Below are positions 53,659 through 63,003 of a DNA stretch of 64,000 nt, piece by piece; within the stretch, counting starts at the first letter, position 1, and every line of letters starts with the position of its first letter. The DNA is taken from assembly GCA_002299895.1 (NCBI GenBank), contig DBOC01000012.1, positions 1 to 64,000 on the forward strand. The letters run 5' to 3'. Under the pieces are notes generated by a model that was not told where the DNA came from, ran no database searches, and worked only from the letters and a program-made list of their open reading frames with translations. Made by a program: the position numbers and the translations under genes. Origin of the DNA: Sphingomonadales bacterium UBA656 (lineage in GTDB: Bacteria; Pseudomonadota; Alphaproteobacteria; Sphingomonadales; Sphingomonadaceae).

Positions 53659-56600
53659 GCGACTGCTTCCTTGTAAATGACTTCATTTTGCTCTTCCCGC
53701 CTATGGATCAACCGGTAGAGCGCAGGCAGCACGATCAAAGTCAGTATCGTCGAGGAGAGAATCCCGCCGATGACAACACTGGCGAGCGGACGTTGCACTT
53801 CTGACCCAGCACCCACATTGAGCGCCATCGGCACAAAGCCCAATGAGGCGACAAGCGCGGTCATCAACACCGGACGGAGCCGGGTGAGCGCGCCCTCCCG
53901 GATCGCTGCATCAAGGTCCATCCCGCGTTCGCGCAAGTCTTTGATGAAGGACAGCATGACAACGCCGTTCAACACCGCGACGCCAGACAGTGCAATGAAG
54001 CCGATGCCAGCCGAAATCGACATCGGAATGTCGCGCAGCGCCAAAGCCGCAACGCCGCCAGTGAGTGCGAGCGGCACGCCCGAGAATACGATGGCCGCGT
54101 CTTTGGCAGACCCGAACAGCGTGAACAGCAACCCGAAAATCAGAAGCAATGCGAGTGGCACCACGATCTGAAGCCGTGTGGCTGCCGACTGCAATTGTTC
54201 AAACGTCCCGCCATATTCGACATAATAGCCTTCGGGCAGCGTTACCTCTGCATCAATCTTGGTCCGCAGCTCAGCGATGAACGACCCCAGATCTCGTCCT
54301 CGAACATTCGCAGTGATCACCGCGCGGCGTTTGCCATTTTCGCGGCTGATCTGGTTGGGGCCAACCGAAAGCTCAACGTCGGCGACTTGCGCCAGCGGCA
54401 CGAAGCCCGCCGCGCCGTCGCCGCCAATGGGGATTGGCAGGCTGCCAAGCGCATCGACGTTGGTGCGTAGCTCCTCAGGCAGGCGGACGACGACATCGAA
54501 GCGCCGGTCGCCCTCGAATACTTGTCCCGCCGCTCGTCCGCCCGTTGCGGTTGCGACGGCATCCTGTACATCGCTCATGTTGATGCCGTAGCGGGCCAGC
54601 ATGTCTCGTTTGGGCGTCACGGCAAGGACGGGCAGGCCCGTTACTTGCTCGATCTTCACGTCCTCGGCACCGGGGATGGACTCGACAACCTCCTCGACGG
54701 CGCCGCCGCTTTCCAGCAATTGGTCGAGATCGTCACCGAACAGCTTGACCGCAACGTCCGAACGAACGCCTGCAATGAGCTCGTTCATCCGCATTTGCAC
54801 TGGCTGCGTGAATTCGTAATTGTTGCCGGGAATCTGTTGAACGGCCTTGTTAAGCTCAGCGATAAGCTGGTCACGCGGTTTACGCGGGTCGGGCCATTGA
54901 ACGCGGTCTTTCAGCATGATGAAGTTATCCGCGACCGAAGGCGGCATCGGGTCGGTTGCCACATCGGCTGTGCCAATCTTGGCGAACACCCGTTCGACTT
55001 CGGGAAATTTTCGAATGCGGTTTTCAAGTGCTTCCTGCATCTTGATCGCCTGGCTTAGGCTGGTGCCGGGAATGCGCAGCGCGTGCATCGCGATATCGCC
55101 TTCATCCAGGTTCGGGATAAACTCTGAACCCAGCCGCGTCGCACCAACGCCTGCAAGCAAGACAAGTGCGACAGCGCCGCCGATAATCAGCTTGCCGCGC
55201 TTCATCGTCGCATCAAGCAACGGCGCGTATTGGCGATTGAGCCAGCTCATCACGCGGTTTTCTTTCTCTTCCAAGCGGCCTGTCACGAATTGCGCGATGG
55301 CGGCAGGAACGAGGGTCAGCGCGAGGATCAAAGCTGCGGTGAGTGCCATGACGACGGTGATCGCCATCGGATGGAAGGTTTTGCCTTCGATTCCCGTCAG
55401 CGCGAAGATCGGCAGATAAACAACAGTGATGATGATGACGCCGAAAATGCTCGGCTTCATCACTTCGGCGCTGGCGCTTGCAACCAAACCAAAGCGTTCG
55501 TCGCGGTCTAGCAGACGGCCAAGCCGGTGCTGCGCCTCGCCCAAGCGGCGCAAGCAATTCTCGACGATGATGACCGCGCCATCGACGATCAAGCCGAAGT
55601 CCAGCGCACCCAGACTCATCAAATTGGCAGAAGTCCGCGTCTGCACCATGCCGGTCAGCGTCATCAGCATGGCAACCGGAATCACCGCCGCCGTAATTAG
55701 CGCCGCGCGAATGTTGCCCAAAAGCAGAAACAGCACGACAACAACGAGCAAAGCGCCTTCGGCAAGGTTCTTTTCAACAGTCGCAATAGTCCGGTCGACC
55801 AATTCGGTGCGGTCATAGAGCGGGTGGGCAACGACGCCTGCTGGAAGCGATTTCGTGGCTTGTTCAAGCCGTTCGGCGGCGGCTTGCGCAACCACGCGCG
55901 GGTTTTCACCGGTCAGCATGAAGATGGTGCCAAGCACGATCTCCTTGCCGTTCTCGGTGGCGGCTCCTGTTCGCAGTTCAGAGCCGATCACAACCTCGGC
56001 AACATCGCCGATGCGGATAGGGACACCGCCGCGCGTTGCGACGATGATTTGCGACAGGTCGGCTTCATCCTTTGCCTGACCCGGCACACGGATCAGGATT
56101 TGCTCGCCTGCACGCTCGACATAACCTGCGCCCTTGTTGGCATTGTTGGCCTCAAGCGCCTCGACAATATCGGTCAGCGACAGTTTGAGTGAAGCGAGCT
56201 GCTGCGGGTTGGGTGTGACATGATATTGCCGTGCATATCCGCCGATAGTGTTGACCTCGGCAACGCCGGGAATTGTCCGCATCTGCGGACGCACGACCCA
56301 ATCGGACAGCGTTCGCAGATCGCTTGGTGTATATTCCGAGCCATCGGGTTTGCGCGCGCCGGGTTTCGGCTCGACAGCATACATGAAGATTTCGCCAAGG
56401 CCCGTTGCGAGCGGGCCAAGCTGCGGTTCGATTCCCGGGGGCAGTTGCGACTTCGCCGACTGGATTCGCTCATTGACAAGCTGGCGCGCGAAATAGGTAT
56501 CGGTGCCGTCTTCGAAGACCACTGTAACCTGACTCAATCCGTAACGTGAGATTGACCGCGTATAGGCGAGTTTCGGGATGCCAGAGATCGCAGTTTCGAT

Positions 56601-56804
56601 GGGAAAGGTAATGCGCTGTTCGGCTTCAAGCGGTGAAAAGCCCTCCGCCTCGGTGTTAATCTGCACCTGAACATTGGTGATGTCGGGAACAGCGTCGATG
56701 GGAAGCTTGGTCGCGCTATAGACGCCGAGTGCGCAAAGCAGCGCGACGACAGCTAACACAAACCAGCGCTGGCGGATGGAAAAGCCGATGATACGGGCAA
56801 GCAT
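53655..56804 (-). CDS. czcA: CzcA heavy-metal RND efflux pump
   Basis: 1049-residue HME-RND transporter, proton-driven export from periplasm through the outer membrane. Twelve membrane segments with two large periplasmic loops; the proton-relay helix DFGLIVDGAVIIVEN (about residue 400) has the Asp/Asp/Glu pattern of divalent-metal (Zn/Co/Cd) pumps. The start IIGFSIRQRWFVLAVVALLC is typical. It follows czcB by 15 bases and is coupled to czcD. Confidence 0.96.
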   Translation of the reverse strand: MLARIIGFSIRQRWFVLAVVALLCALGVYSATKLPIDAVPDITNVQVQINTEAEGFSPLEAEQRITFPIETAISGIPKLAYTRSISRYGLSQVTVVFEDGTDTYFARQLVNERIQSAKSQLPPGIEPQLGPLATGLGEIFMYAVEPKPGARKPDGSEYTPSDLRTLSDWVVRPQMRTIPGVAEVNTIGGYARQYHVTPNPQQLASLKLSLTDIVEALEANNANKGAGYVERAGEQILIRVPGQAKDEADLSQIIVATRGGVPIRIGDVAEVVIGSELRTGAATENGKEIVLGTIFMLTGENPRVVAQAAAERLEQATKSLPAGVVAHPLYDRTELVDRTIATVEKNLAEGALLVVVVLFLLLGNIRAALITAAVIPVAMLMTLTGMVQTRTSANLMSLGALDFGLIVDGAVIIVENCLRRLGEAQHRLGRLLDRDERFGLVASASAEVMKPSIFGVIIITVVYLPIFALTGIEGKTFHPMAITVVMALTAALILALTLVPAAIAQFVTGRLEEKENRVMSWLNRQYAPLLDATMKRGKLIIGGAVALVLLAGVGATRLGSEFIPNLDEGDIAMHALRIPGTSLSQAIKMQEALENRIRKFPEVERVFAKIGTADVATDPMPPSVADNFIMLKDRVQWPDPRKPRDQLIAELNKAVQQIPGNNYEFTQPVQMRMNELIAGVRSDVAVKLFGDDLDQLLESGGAVEEVVESIPGAEDVKIEQVTGLPVLAVTPKRDMLARYGINMSDVQDAVATATGGRAAGQVFEGDRRFDVVVRLPEELRTNVDALGSLPIPIGGDGAAGFVPLAQVADVELSVGPNQISRENGKRRAVITANVRGRDLGSFIAELRTKIDAEVTLPEGYYVEYGGTFEQLQSAATRLQIVVPLALLLIFGLLFTLFGSAKDAAIVFSGVPLALTGGVAALALRDIPMSISAGIGFIALSGVAVLNGVVMLSFIKDLRERGMDLDAAIREGALTRLRPVLMTALVASLGFVPMALNVGAGSEVQRPLASVVIGGILSSTILTLIVLPALYRLIHRREEQNEVIYKEAVA

Positions 56805-56819
56805 GTCAGTTATCCCCGA

Positions 56820-58058
56820 TCAATGGTCATGGCTCGCGCCGGACTTTTCGATGTCGGCGCGAATGAGAAAGGCTCCTTTGGCGGCATACGGCGTGCCGGG
56901 CTTGATGCCCGAAAGCACTTCGGTCCATTCGGGTGACTTGCGGCCGAGTTCCAACATGCGGACCTCGTAATCTTGGCCGTAATTGGCAAAGACCACCGTG
57001 AAGTCGCGGAAGCGTTGCAAGGCTTCGGTACGCACCGCCAGCGGCACCTGCACCGCGTTGATCGTCACACGGCCACGAAGCGCCATGCCGGGACGCAACC
57101 GTCCCCCTCGATTGGGGACCGACGCCCGCACAAGCGCTGTGCCTGCTTCGGCATTGCCGTCGGGCAGATACTGGCCCAGCCGTGTCGCTGCGATTGCCGT
57201 GCCTTCCATCGTTTCGATCTGCACCGCCATACCGGGCTGGATTGCGCCCAAATCCTTGGGGAAGATGTTAAACACGACCGTCGTCTGGGCTGGGTCGGTA
57301 ATGACATAAAGTGCGCGGTCAAAGGTCACGTCGCCGGGGTTGCCATTGCGTTCGGCAACGACGCCGCTCACCGTCGAATAGACCGGATAGACTTGCAATG
57401 ACTCGCTCGACTCGATCCGCGCCAGCAATTGACCGCATTTCACAGTGTCGCCGACCTGTTTTGTGACCGAAACAATCCGCCCCGGAAACTGGCCGCGAAT
57501 TTCGGATCGTGCGGTCGTCGCCAACTGGACTGTCCCATACAGCTCGCGCGTCTCACCGATGGTCGCCGGCCCCACAGTTTCAATCTCGATGCCACCCGCC
57601 TTGGCGGCATCAGCGGTGATCCGAGTGCGCCCTTCGGGGCTGGCATAACGCCAGACATGGCGCTTGCCGCTCTCGACCGCGACAACCTCGACATCGAAAC
57701 TATGCGGTTCCTCGACAACGCCCTGACCGGTCAAATAATCCTTCTCGGCCTTGAACGGGAAGGTGTTGACTTCACCGCCCAGCCGCTTGAGCGTCACCGT
57801 CAATTGCACGGTCTTGGCATCGACTGGCTTGCCGTCCTTGGTCGGATAGACCCGGAACTGCGGCGGCACACCGTCCTCGAATATGGTCATTTCAACCGCG
57901 AAGTCGCCATCCTTCAAAAGTCGGCCGTTGTGCGGCCCTTTCGCTGGTTCGCCTTCCTCGCCATGCTCCTCGGCGGGTTCGCTGCTGCTGCCGCAGGCTG
58001 CCAAAGGCGCGATAATAAAAAGCGCGACTGCAAGCCGCTTGATGATGGTCTTTTTCAT
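56820..58058 (-). CDS. czcB: CzcB membrane fusion protein
   Basis: 412-residue periplasmic adaptor between CzcA and CzcC. N-terminal lipobox LAAC with Cys22, an acidic/His segment after it (EEHGEEGEPAKGPHNG), a barrel-sandwich hybrid and lipoyl-like domains (about 180-280), and an acidic C-terminus ending SGASHDH that may bind metal. It overlaps czcC by ATGA (58055-58058). Confidence 0.93.
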   Translation of the reverse strand: MKKTIIKRLAVALFIIAPLAACGSSSEPAEEHGEEGEPAKGPHNGRLLKDGDFAVEMTIFEDGVPPQFRVYPTKDGKPVDAKTVQLTVTLKRLGGEVNTFPFKAEKDYLTGQGVVEEPHSFDVEVVAVESGKRHVWRYASPEGRTRITADAAKAGGIEIETVGPATIGETRELYGTVQLATTARSEIRGQFPGRIVSVTKQVGDTVKCGQLLARIESSESLQVYPVYSTVSGVVAERNGNPGDVTFDRALYVITDPAQTTVVFNIFPKDLGAIQPGMAVQIETMEGTAIAATRLGQYLPDGNAEAGTALVRASVPNRGGRLRPGMALRGRVTINAVQVPLAVRTEALQRFRDFTVVFANYGQDYEVRMLELGRKSPEWTEVLSGIKPGTPYAAKGAFLIRADIEKSGASHDH

Positions 58059-59293
58059 GGATTAGTCCCCCTGTCGGCAGCGGCGTCAAAGCGTCCGGTC
58101 AGCCGGTCAATTTCTGTTTGAAGGTCACGGTAGCGGATAACGGCATCGAGCCATTCGGCCTGTGCTTCCACAATGGCATCAGCGGCACCCTGCATATCGC
58201 GGAACGTGAAGCCGCCGCGTGCATAACCATCGCGCACTTGGCGGAGTGCCTTGGTCGTCTGAGGATAGACCTCCCGAACGATGGCATCGGCACGCGTACG
58301 GGCAGCGTCGGCTTCGGCACCAAGACTGGCCAGACGGCGGAGCCGGTCGAGCCGCTCGGCCTCGGCGGTTAGTTCGATCCGCAGCTTTTCAGCCTGCGCC
58401 TTGGCGATATTGCCCTGGTTACGGTCGAAGCGTCCCAAAGGAATCGTAATACCCGCAACCAGCGCCACATCATTGGTGCCACGCAGGAAGCGCGCGCCTC
58501 CATTGACGGAGTAGTCAGGTCGCGCCCGCGTCTGTTCCAATATCACTGCTGCCGACGCTCGCGCGACCTCGGACTGTGCGAGTTCCGCATCGGCTATCGC
58601 TAGTTCCCTCGCTGCCGGGATGCCCGACAAAACCTCGCCGACCGTGTCGACATCCTCAGGCCGACCGTTCCAATATGCGGCAAGCGCCGCGCTCGCTCCC
58701 TGCTGACGAGCCTGAGCTTCGGTCAGATTAAGGCGCGCTTGCGTGACCCGCGCCGACGCGCTCGTCTCGACGAACAGCGGATCTTTATATCCGCGCACGC
58801 GGCGTAAAGCCTCGCGCTGCATTTCAACTTCGACGCCTAACCGGGTCTCTGCGATCTCAACGACATAGCCTGCGATCACAACATCGAGAAACGCACGCTG
58901 GACGGCGCTGACAAGTTCAAGCCGTGCGACCCGCGACGATGCTTCGGCAACGCCGATGTCACGTTCTGCATAGGCAACACGCGCGTCCCGTTTTCCGCCG
59001 CGCTCAATCGTCTGGCTATAGGTGCCAGTGATCTCGGCTTGGCCAAAGACATTATAGGGTCCGCTGCCGACAAGGTTTTCGCCCTCGACGGTGACGGTTG
59101 GGTTGGGGCGGACGCCCGCTTGGACACGGCCAGCTTGTGCGGCAGCGACCGCCGCCTCATTGGCGCGGATCGACGGCGCGGCCTCAATGGCCTTGGCAAT
59201 GGCCTCATCCAGCGTGATCGGCTCCGCAAAGGCAGCCGTAGCCGGAAAGGCCAGCGCCGCCGCCAGCAAGGCGGTGCGCAATTTGGGAAACAT
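58055..59293 (-). CDS. czcC: CzcC outer-membrane factor
   Basis: 412 residues, TolC family. A signal peptide (LLAAALAFPATAAFA) is followed by two repeated coiled-coil halves (about 25-215 and 220-400), AEITGTYSQTIERGGKRDAR and FGTNDVALVAGITIPLGRFDR-like LVAGITIPLGRFDRNQ marking the turns. It forms the exit duct for CzcA-CzcB. The gene is 67 bases downstream of the His-rich peptide gene. Confidence 0.93.
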   Translation of the reverse strand: MFPKLRTALLAAALAFPATAAFAEPITLDEAIAKAIEAAPSIRANEAAVAAAQAGRVQAGVRPNPTVTVEGENLVGSGPYNVFGQAEITGTYSQTIERGGKRDARVAYAERDIGVAEASSRVARLELVSAVQRAFLDVVIAGYVVEIAETRLGVEVEMQREALRRVRGYKDPLFVETSASARVTQARLNLTEAQARQQGASAALAAYWNGRPEDVDTVGEVLSGIPAARELAIADAELAQSEVARASAAVILEQTRARPDYSVNGGARFLRGTNDVALVAGITIPLGRFDRNQGNIAKAQAEKLRIELTAEAERLDRLRRLASLGAEADAARTRADAIVREVYPQTTKALRQVRDGYARGGFTFRDMQGAADAIVEAQAEWLDAVIRYRDLQTEIDRLTGRFDAAADRGTNP

Positions 59294-59359
59294 ATTAAAA
59301 CTCCTGAACCGGATGACACGTTAAAGGGTTGGGCGCGAGGCCCGCCCTAACGGCGCGGT

Positions 59360-59743
59360 TCAGGCAGAGGGTGGTTCAGTGGGGGGTGCCTGACTGAAAG
59401 AGGTCAGCGGGTTTGCACGGTGGAACGACAAGAGCGCCTTCGTGGAGGCCGCAACAAGCGCAATGTCAGTCGTGCGGGCGTCGAGCGCGGTCGGGCAGTG
59501 ATGATGAAGGCTGTCACCCGCGCCTTCATGTGAGGGTGCTTCGTCGCCGTGATAGTCGGACATCGCGTCATGACCAAAGCTAACGCCGCGTTCTGTGTGA
59601 TGGCTTGCCGGTTCCTCATGTGCGACCGCAGGCGCATGGATCGTGCTCGCGACAAGCGCGAAAACAAGAATCATGCGGGCGAACAAAACCTTCACTAGCC
59701 TTCGCTTAGTCGTAGCTCCCGGTTTGGGCAAATAGTTCGTCAT
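59360..59743 (-). CDS. Small His-rich exported protein of the czc operon
   Basis: 127 residues, no family recognised; a possible CzcI/CzcE analogue by position. Hydrophobic segment about 20-40 (RMILVFALVASTIHAPAVA) may be a signal peptide after a basic N-terminus. The central part (42-82) has about nine His with Glu/Asp (HEEPASHH, DYHGDEAPSHEGAGDSLHHH) and Cys83; the tail is Pro-rich. Likely periplasmic metal binding. Overlaps the upstream gene by ATGA (59740-59743). Confidence 0.7.
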   Translation of the reverse strand: MTNYLPKPGATTKRRLVKVLFARMILVFALVASTIHAPAVAHEEPASHHTERGVSFGHDAMSDYHGDEAPSHEGAGDSLHHHCPTALDARTTDIALVAASTKALLSFHRANPLTSFSQAPPTEPPSA

Positions 59744-60534
59744 TCGGAAGGGGCTTCGATTGCACGGCGCAGGTCGTCGGGAACAGGCATCGGTTGAAAA
59801 GCGCTGACATTCGAGCGCCCGGTATTGCCGACAGGGATGCGTCCGGTCAGCGAACCAAGCGGCGCGAGGGCGAGCCGGACGATTTGCCCCGCCGTCTCAC
59901 GCCAGTCGCGTTGTTCGACCGCAAAGCCGAGCATCGACACATGACTGGCAAGATGCAGCCCCAAATGCGGCTGCGACACAATGTGCGCCCTTTCAAGGTG
60001 CAGCCATGCAACGTCGATTTCGCCAGAGCCGCGCGCGGCGTGAAATAAGGCCAGTTCATCCGCGATGACGCGGCGCATAGGCAGCGTCCGCGCAAGCCGG
60101 CGCCATCGCTGCTGCCTGTGCCGATAGAACATCTGGGCAAACCCCCAAATGAACGGGGTCAATATTCCGGCGGAAATTTCGACGTCATCGTTATAATGCG
60201 TGCCGCCATCGGCATCCGGCGTAATCGTAATCCAATGGTCCCACTTGGAAATAAGCGCACTGTAGCCATTGTCGCGCAACCGCTTTGGCCATTCGCCAAT
60301 TTCAGGCTCGTGGAGCGAAGTCACGATCCATTGCGTTCCGAAAGGTATGAACCCAAACAGGCGCAACTTGACCTGATAGCGCCCACCAGGCCGGAATGCG
60401 TCGAGCGAGGTTTCGCCGACAGGAATGAAGCGCAGCATCGGCCAAGCAATATGTTGCAACAGGGGTGCAGTCTGAACCTCGGCCCAAACTGTCGCGGGTG
60501 GCAGGTCGATCCTTGTTGAGCGTAAAACTTTCAC
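59740..60534 (-). CDS. SRPBCC-DUF3703 fusion protein
   Basis: 264 residues in two parts. Residues 1-150 form a START/SRPBCC-like lipid or hydrophobic ligand-binding fold (STRIDLPPATVWAEVQTAPL; GGTHYNDDVEISAGI). Residues about 160-260 match the DUF3703 pattern: VAWLHLERAHIVSQPH, LRLALAPLG-like LALAPLGSLTGRIPVGNTGR then SNVSAFQPMPVPDDLR. DUF3703 is normally a separate small protein in metal clusters. ATGA overlaps on both sides (60531-60534, 59740-59743) tie it to the operon. Function unknown. Confidence 0.75.
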   Translation of the reverse strand: MKVLRSTRIDLPPATVWAEVQTAPLLQHIAWPMLRFIPVGETSLDAFRPGGRYQVKLRLFGFIPFGTQWIVTSLHEPEIGEWPKRLRDNGYSALISKWDHWITITPDADGGTHYNDDVEISAGILTPFIWGFAQMFYRHRQQRWRRLARTLPMRRVIADELALFHAARGSGEIDVAWLHLERAHIVSQPHLGLHLASHVSMLGFAVEQRDWRETAGQIVRLALAPLGSLTGRIPVGNTGRSNVSAFQPMPVPDDLRRAIEAPSE

Positions 60535-61157
60535 GCCGCAACTGTCCGCAATTCGGCGTTCGCCTGCCGGAACACCTGAACGCCGCCAGTAAGAGCAAGC
60601 CCCGCCATGATCGCGGCTACCATCAGGTCAGGCCATGCGCTGCCGGTCCCAAAAACGCCAAGCGCTGCCATCATCACCGCGACATTGCCGATGGCGTCGT
60701 TACGCGAGCAGATCCAGACCGAGCGCATATTCGCATCGCCGGTGCGGTAGCGATAGAGCAACAACGCGACCCCGACATTGGCGGCAAGCGCCAGCGCGCC
60801 GATAGCACCCATCATGGCCGGGTCAGGCGCGGTGCCGTTCACGAACGCGAGAACTGCGCTCCCGAACACCCAGGCTGCAAAGCCGAGCATGAACAGCGAT
60901 TTAACCAGCGCTGCGCGCGCACGCCATGCCAACGCTGCCCCTACAACAGCGAGGCTGACCGCATAATTGGCAGCATCGCCAAGAAAGTCGAGCGCGTCGG
61001 CTTGAAGCGCGCGGCTGTCTGCCGCCGCGCCTGCACCCATTTCAACGAGGAACATGGCGGCATTGACGATCAGCGCAATCCAAAGAATGCGCCGCCAACG
61101 CGGATCGGCCTTGGCCGTTTGGCTTCCGCAGGCGCTCTCGCAACAACTGTCCGCCAT
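60531..61157 (-). CDS. Cation transporter (CDF transmembrane domain only)
   Basis: 208 residues. N-terminal Cys-rich MADSCCESACGSQ precedes about six membrane helices. In place of the CDF His-x3-Asp site it has QADALDFLGDAANYAVSLA (52-70), and CSRNDAIGNVAVM in helix five. The C-terminal cytosolic dimerisation domain is absent. Probably a Zn/Cd/Pb exporter with a cytosolic Cys metal-capture tail. First gene of the leftward operon, under the MerR-type promoter. Confidence 0.85.
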   Translation of the reverse strand: MADSCCESACGSQTAKADPRWRRILWIALIVNAAMFLVEMGAGAAADSRALQADALDFLGDAANYAVSLAVVGAALAWRARAALVKSLFMLGFAAWVFGSAVLAFVNGTAPDPAMMGAIGALALAANVGVALLLYRYRTGDANMRSVWICSRNDAIGNVAVMMAALGVFGTGSAWPDLMVAAIMAGLALTGGVQVFRQANAELRTVAA

Positions 61158-61193
61158 TCAACATCCTTCTCGACAAATCCTGAGTCGGACATC

Positions 61194-61224
61194 TATCTAC
61201 ACCCTGTAGCAACTACAGGGTCAA
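61194..61224 (-). promoter_or_regulatory. MerR-type promoter and operator of the czc operon
   Basis: Minus strand: -35 TTGACC (61224-61219), a 19-base spacer and -10 TAGATA (61199-61194). The perfect palindrome ACCCTGTAG-CAA-CTACAGGGT (61201-61221) fills the spacer. Overlong 19-20 base spacers with a centred palindrome are diagnostic of MerR-family activation, and this sequence resembles CadR/PbrR sites. Confidence 0.85.
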
Positions 61225-61227
61225 GCG

Positions 61228-61641
61228 ATGAAAATTGGTGAACTGGCAAACGCGACCGCGACCAACGTAGAGACGGTGCGATATTACGAGAAAATCAGCC
61301 TTCTTGCGCCGCCTGCGCGCAGCGCGTCAAACTACCGCAGCTATAGTAACGAACATCTGGCCCGCCTGTCATTCATTCGCCGCGCGCGTGATCTGGGTTT
61401 CGCACTGGAGGCAGTGCGGGAATTGCTCACGTTGTCGGATGACACTGGCCAAAGTTGCGAAGCAGTGGACCAGATTGCCAGTGCCCACTTGGCCGAAGTC
61501 GAACGCAAGATCGATGACCTTTCGGCTTTACGAAGCGAGCTGACCCGCGTGATAGGAAGTTGCCGCCACGGCACTATCGCCGATTGCAAGATCATTGAAA
61601 GCCTCGCGTCCACCCCACAGCTTAAAGGAGCCGCCCAATGA
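61228..61641 (+). CDS. MerR family regulator, CadR/PbrR type
   Basis: 137 residues. HTH MKIGELANATATNVETVRYYE, dimerisation helix (about 80-110), and metal-binding C-terminus. Cys77, Cys112 and Cys120 occupy the same triad spacing as Cd/Pb/Zn sensors of the CadR-PbrR-ZntR branch. It represses and, with metal, activates the divergent operon at the palindrome 61,201-61,221. Overlaps the DUF3147 gene by ATGA. Confidence 0.93.
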   Translation: MKIGELANATATNVETVRYYEKISLLAPPARSASNYRSYSNEHLARLSFIRRARDLGFALEAVRELLTLSDDTGQSCEAVDQIASAHLAEVERKIDDLSALRSELTRVIGSCRHGTIADCKIIESLASTPQLKGAAQ

Positions 61642-61988
61642 CATATCTGCTCATCAAGGCGGTGTTGTCTGCCGTCATAATCGTCGCCGTGTCCGAAATC
61701 GCCCGCCGCAATGCTGGAATGGGTGCGTTACTGGCGTCCTTGCCGCTGATTTCCGTGATGGGCATGATCTGGCTATGGCGCGACACCCAAGACGTAGACC
61801 GGATGGCCGCGCACGCACAGGCAACCTTCTGGTATGTGCTGCCATCGCTGCCGATGTTTCTGATAATCCCGTTGCTTCTCAAACGCGGCGTCTATTTTTG
61901 GCCCGCACTGGCCGCAGGATGCGTGCTGACTATTTTGCTATATGTTGGTATGACCGCAGTGTTAGCGCGCTTCGGTGTAAACCTATGA
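61638..61988 (+). CDS. DUF3147 family membrane protein
   Basis: 116 residues with four hydrophobic segments (about 4-20, 29-46, 66-81, 90-113) and short loops, matching DUF3147, often found with YnfA-like proteins. Likely one half of a small inner-membrane pair; the transported substrate is unknown. ATGA overlaps with MerR upstream and YnfA downstream. Confidence 0.8.
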   Translation: MTYLLIKAVLSAVIIVAVSEIARRNAGMGALLASLPLISVMGMIWLWRDTQDVDRMAAHAQATFWYVLPSLPMFLIIPLLLKRGVYFWPALAAGCVLTILLYVGMTAVLARFGVNL

Positions 61989-62311
61989 AACAGCTTTTCA
62001 TCTACGGCGCGGCGGCGCTTGCCGAAATTGGTGGCTGCTTTGCCTTTTGGGCTTGGCTTCGAATGGATAAGTCGCCCATTTGGCTCATCCCCGGCATGTT
62101 GTCGCTTGCGCTGTTCGCTTGGCTGCTCACTTTGAGCGATGCCGTTGCAGCGGGACGCACTTATGCTGCTTACGGTGGTATTTACATTCTGGCGTCACTC
62201 TTTTGGCTTTGGGCAGTCGAAGATATGCGTCCAGATCGTTGGGATGCCATTGGCGCGACGATTTGCTTATTGGGTGCTGCAATTATCCTTTACGGTCCGG
62301 GACGAACATGA
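61985..62311 (+). CDS. YnfA/UPF0060 family small membrane protein
   Basis: 108 residues with four membrane helices: AALAEIGGCFAFWAWLRMDK, WLIPGMLSLALFAWLLTL, AGRTYAAYGGIYILASLFWL and DAIGATICLLGAAIILYG, all signatures of YnfA, which has a four-TM EmrE-like fold. Candidate role: export of a toxic cation in the metal island. ATG overlaps the DUF3147 stop. Confidence 0.88.
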   Translation: MKQLFIYGAAALAEIGGCFAFWAWLRMDKSPIWLIPGMLSLALFAWLLTLSDAVAAGRTYAAYGGIYILASLFWLWAVEDMRPDRWDAIGATICLLGAAIILYGPGRT

Positions 62312-62322
62312 AGGTTGAATAA

Positions 62323-62940
62323 ATGACAGATGCGCGCACCGACCATTGGGAAAATGTCTACACGACCAAAGCCGATGATAGCGTGAGTTGGTTTGAGCAA
62401 TCGCCTGCATGCTCGCTTGAATTGATCGCGGCCACCGGCATTAAGAGCGCGTCGGTCATCGACATTGGTGGCGGCGCGTCGAGACTGGTTGATGCACTTG
62501 TTGCTAACGGTCACAATCATGTGTCGGTGCTAGACCTGTCGGCCCATGCGCTAGATATAGCCAAATCAAGGATGGGTAATGACTCTGGATCGGTTGAATG
62601 GATAGTCGGCGATGTGACTGCATGGAAACCCGCCAGCCAATATGACATCTGGCATGACCGTGCTGCATTTCATTTTCTGAACGCGCCAAAAGATCAGGCC
62701 GCTTATGCGAATACCTTACATGCCGCGCTCAAAACGGGTGGTTTTGCTATCATCGGCACGTTCGCGCTCGATGGCCCCGAAAAGTGCAGTGGCCTCCCCG
62801 TTACCCGACACGATGCCGCAAGCATCGCGCGCGTGCTGGGACCGAACTTTGCGTTAATTGACGAGCGGCGCTACGACCACGTCACACCGGGCGGCAATGT
62901 TCAGAAATTCCAGTTCAGCACATTCCTAAAGGTCGGGTGA
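62323..62940 (+). CDS. Class I SAM-dependent methyltransferase
   Basis: 205 residues. SAM motif I SVIDIGGGASRLVDALVANG (about 48-67), motif II DLSAHALDIAKSRM, and WIVGDVTAW; WHDRAAFHFL follows. Pattern resembles small-molecule or thiol/metalloid methyltransferases (as in tellurite/thiopurine type). Substrate unknown. Twelve bases after YnfA, so likely in the MerR-DUF3147-YnfA operon. Confidence 0.85.
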   Translation: MTDARTDHWENVYTTKADDSVSWFEQSPACSLELIAATGIKSASVIDIGGGASRLVDALVANGHNHVSVLDLSAHALDIAKSRMGNDSGSVEWIVGDVTAWKPASQYDIWHDRAAFHFLNAPKDQAAYANTLHAALKTGGFAIIGTFALDGPEKCSGLPVTRHDAASIARVLGPNFALIDERRYDHVTPGGNVQKFQFSTFLKVG

Positions 62941-62941
62941 G

Positions 62942-62990
62942 GCTATTTGCGCAAATAGCTCTTGTGCCCGATCCATCGACCGGGCACCTT
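62942..62990 (+). terminator. Palindrome and terminator after the methyltransferase
   Basis: GCTATTTGC-GCAAATAGC (62942-62959) is an 18-base perfect palindrome. GTGCCCG (62964-62970) and CGGGCAC (62981-62987) form a second hairpin followed by CTTTAT. Together they separate the rightward operon from the leftward peptide genes. Confidence 0.55.
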
Positions 62991-63003
62991 TATCGCCAAT
63001 CAT

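Noticed and set aside
59303..59364. CCTGAACCG/CGGTTCAGG inverted repeat between the His-rich gene and czcC
   Set aside because: Arms are 44 bases apart, no T-run, and one arm is inside the coding end; not a convincing terminator or operator.
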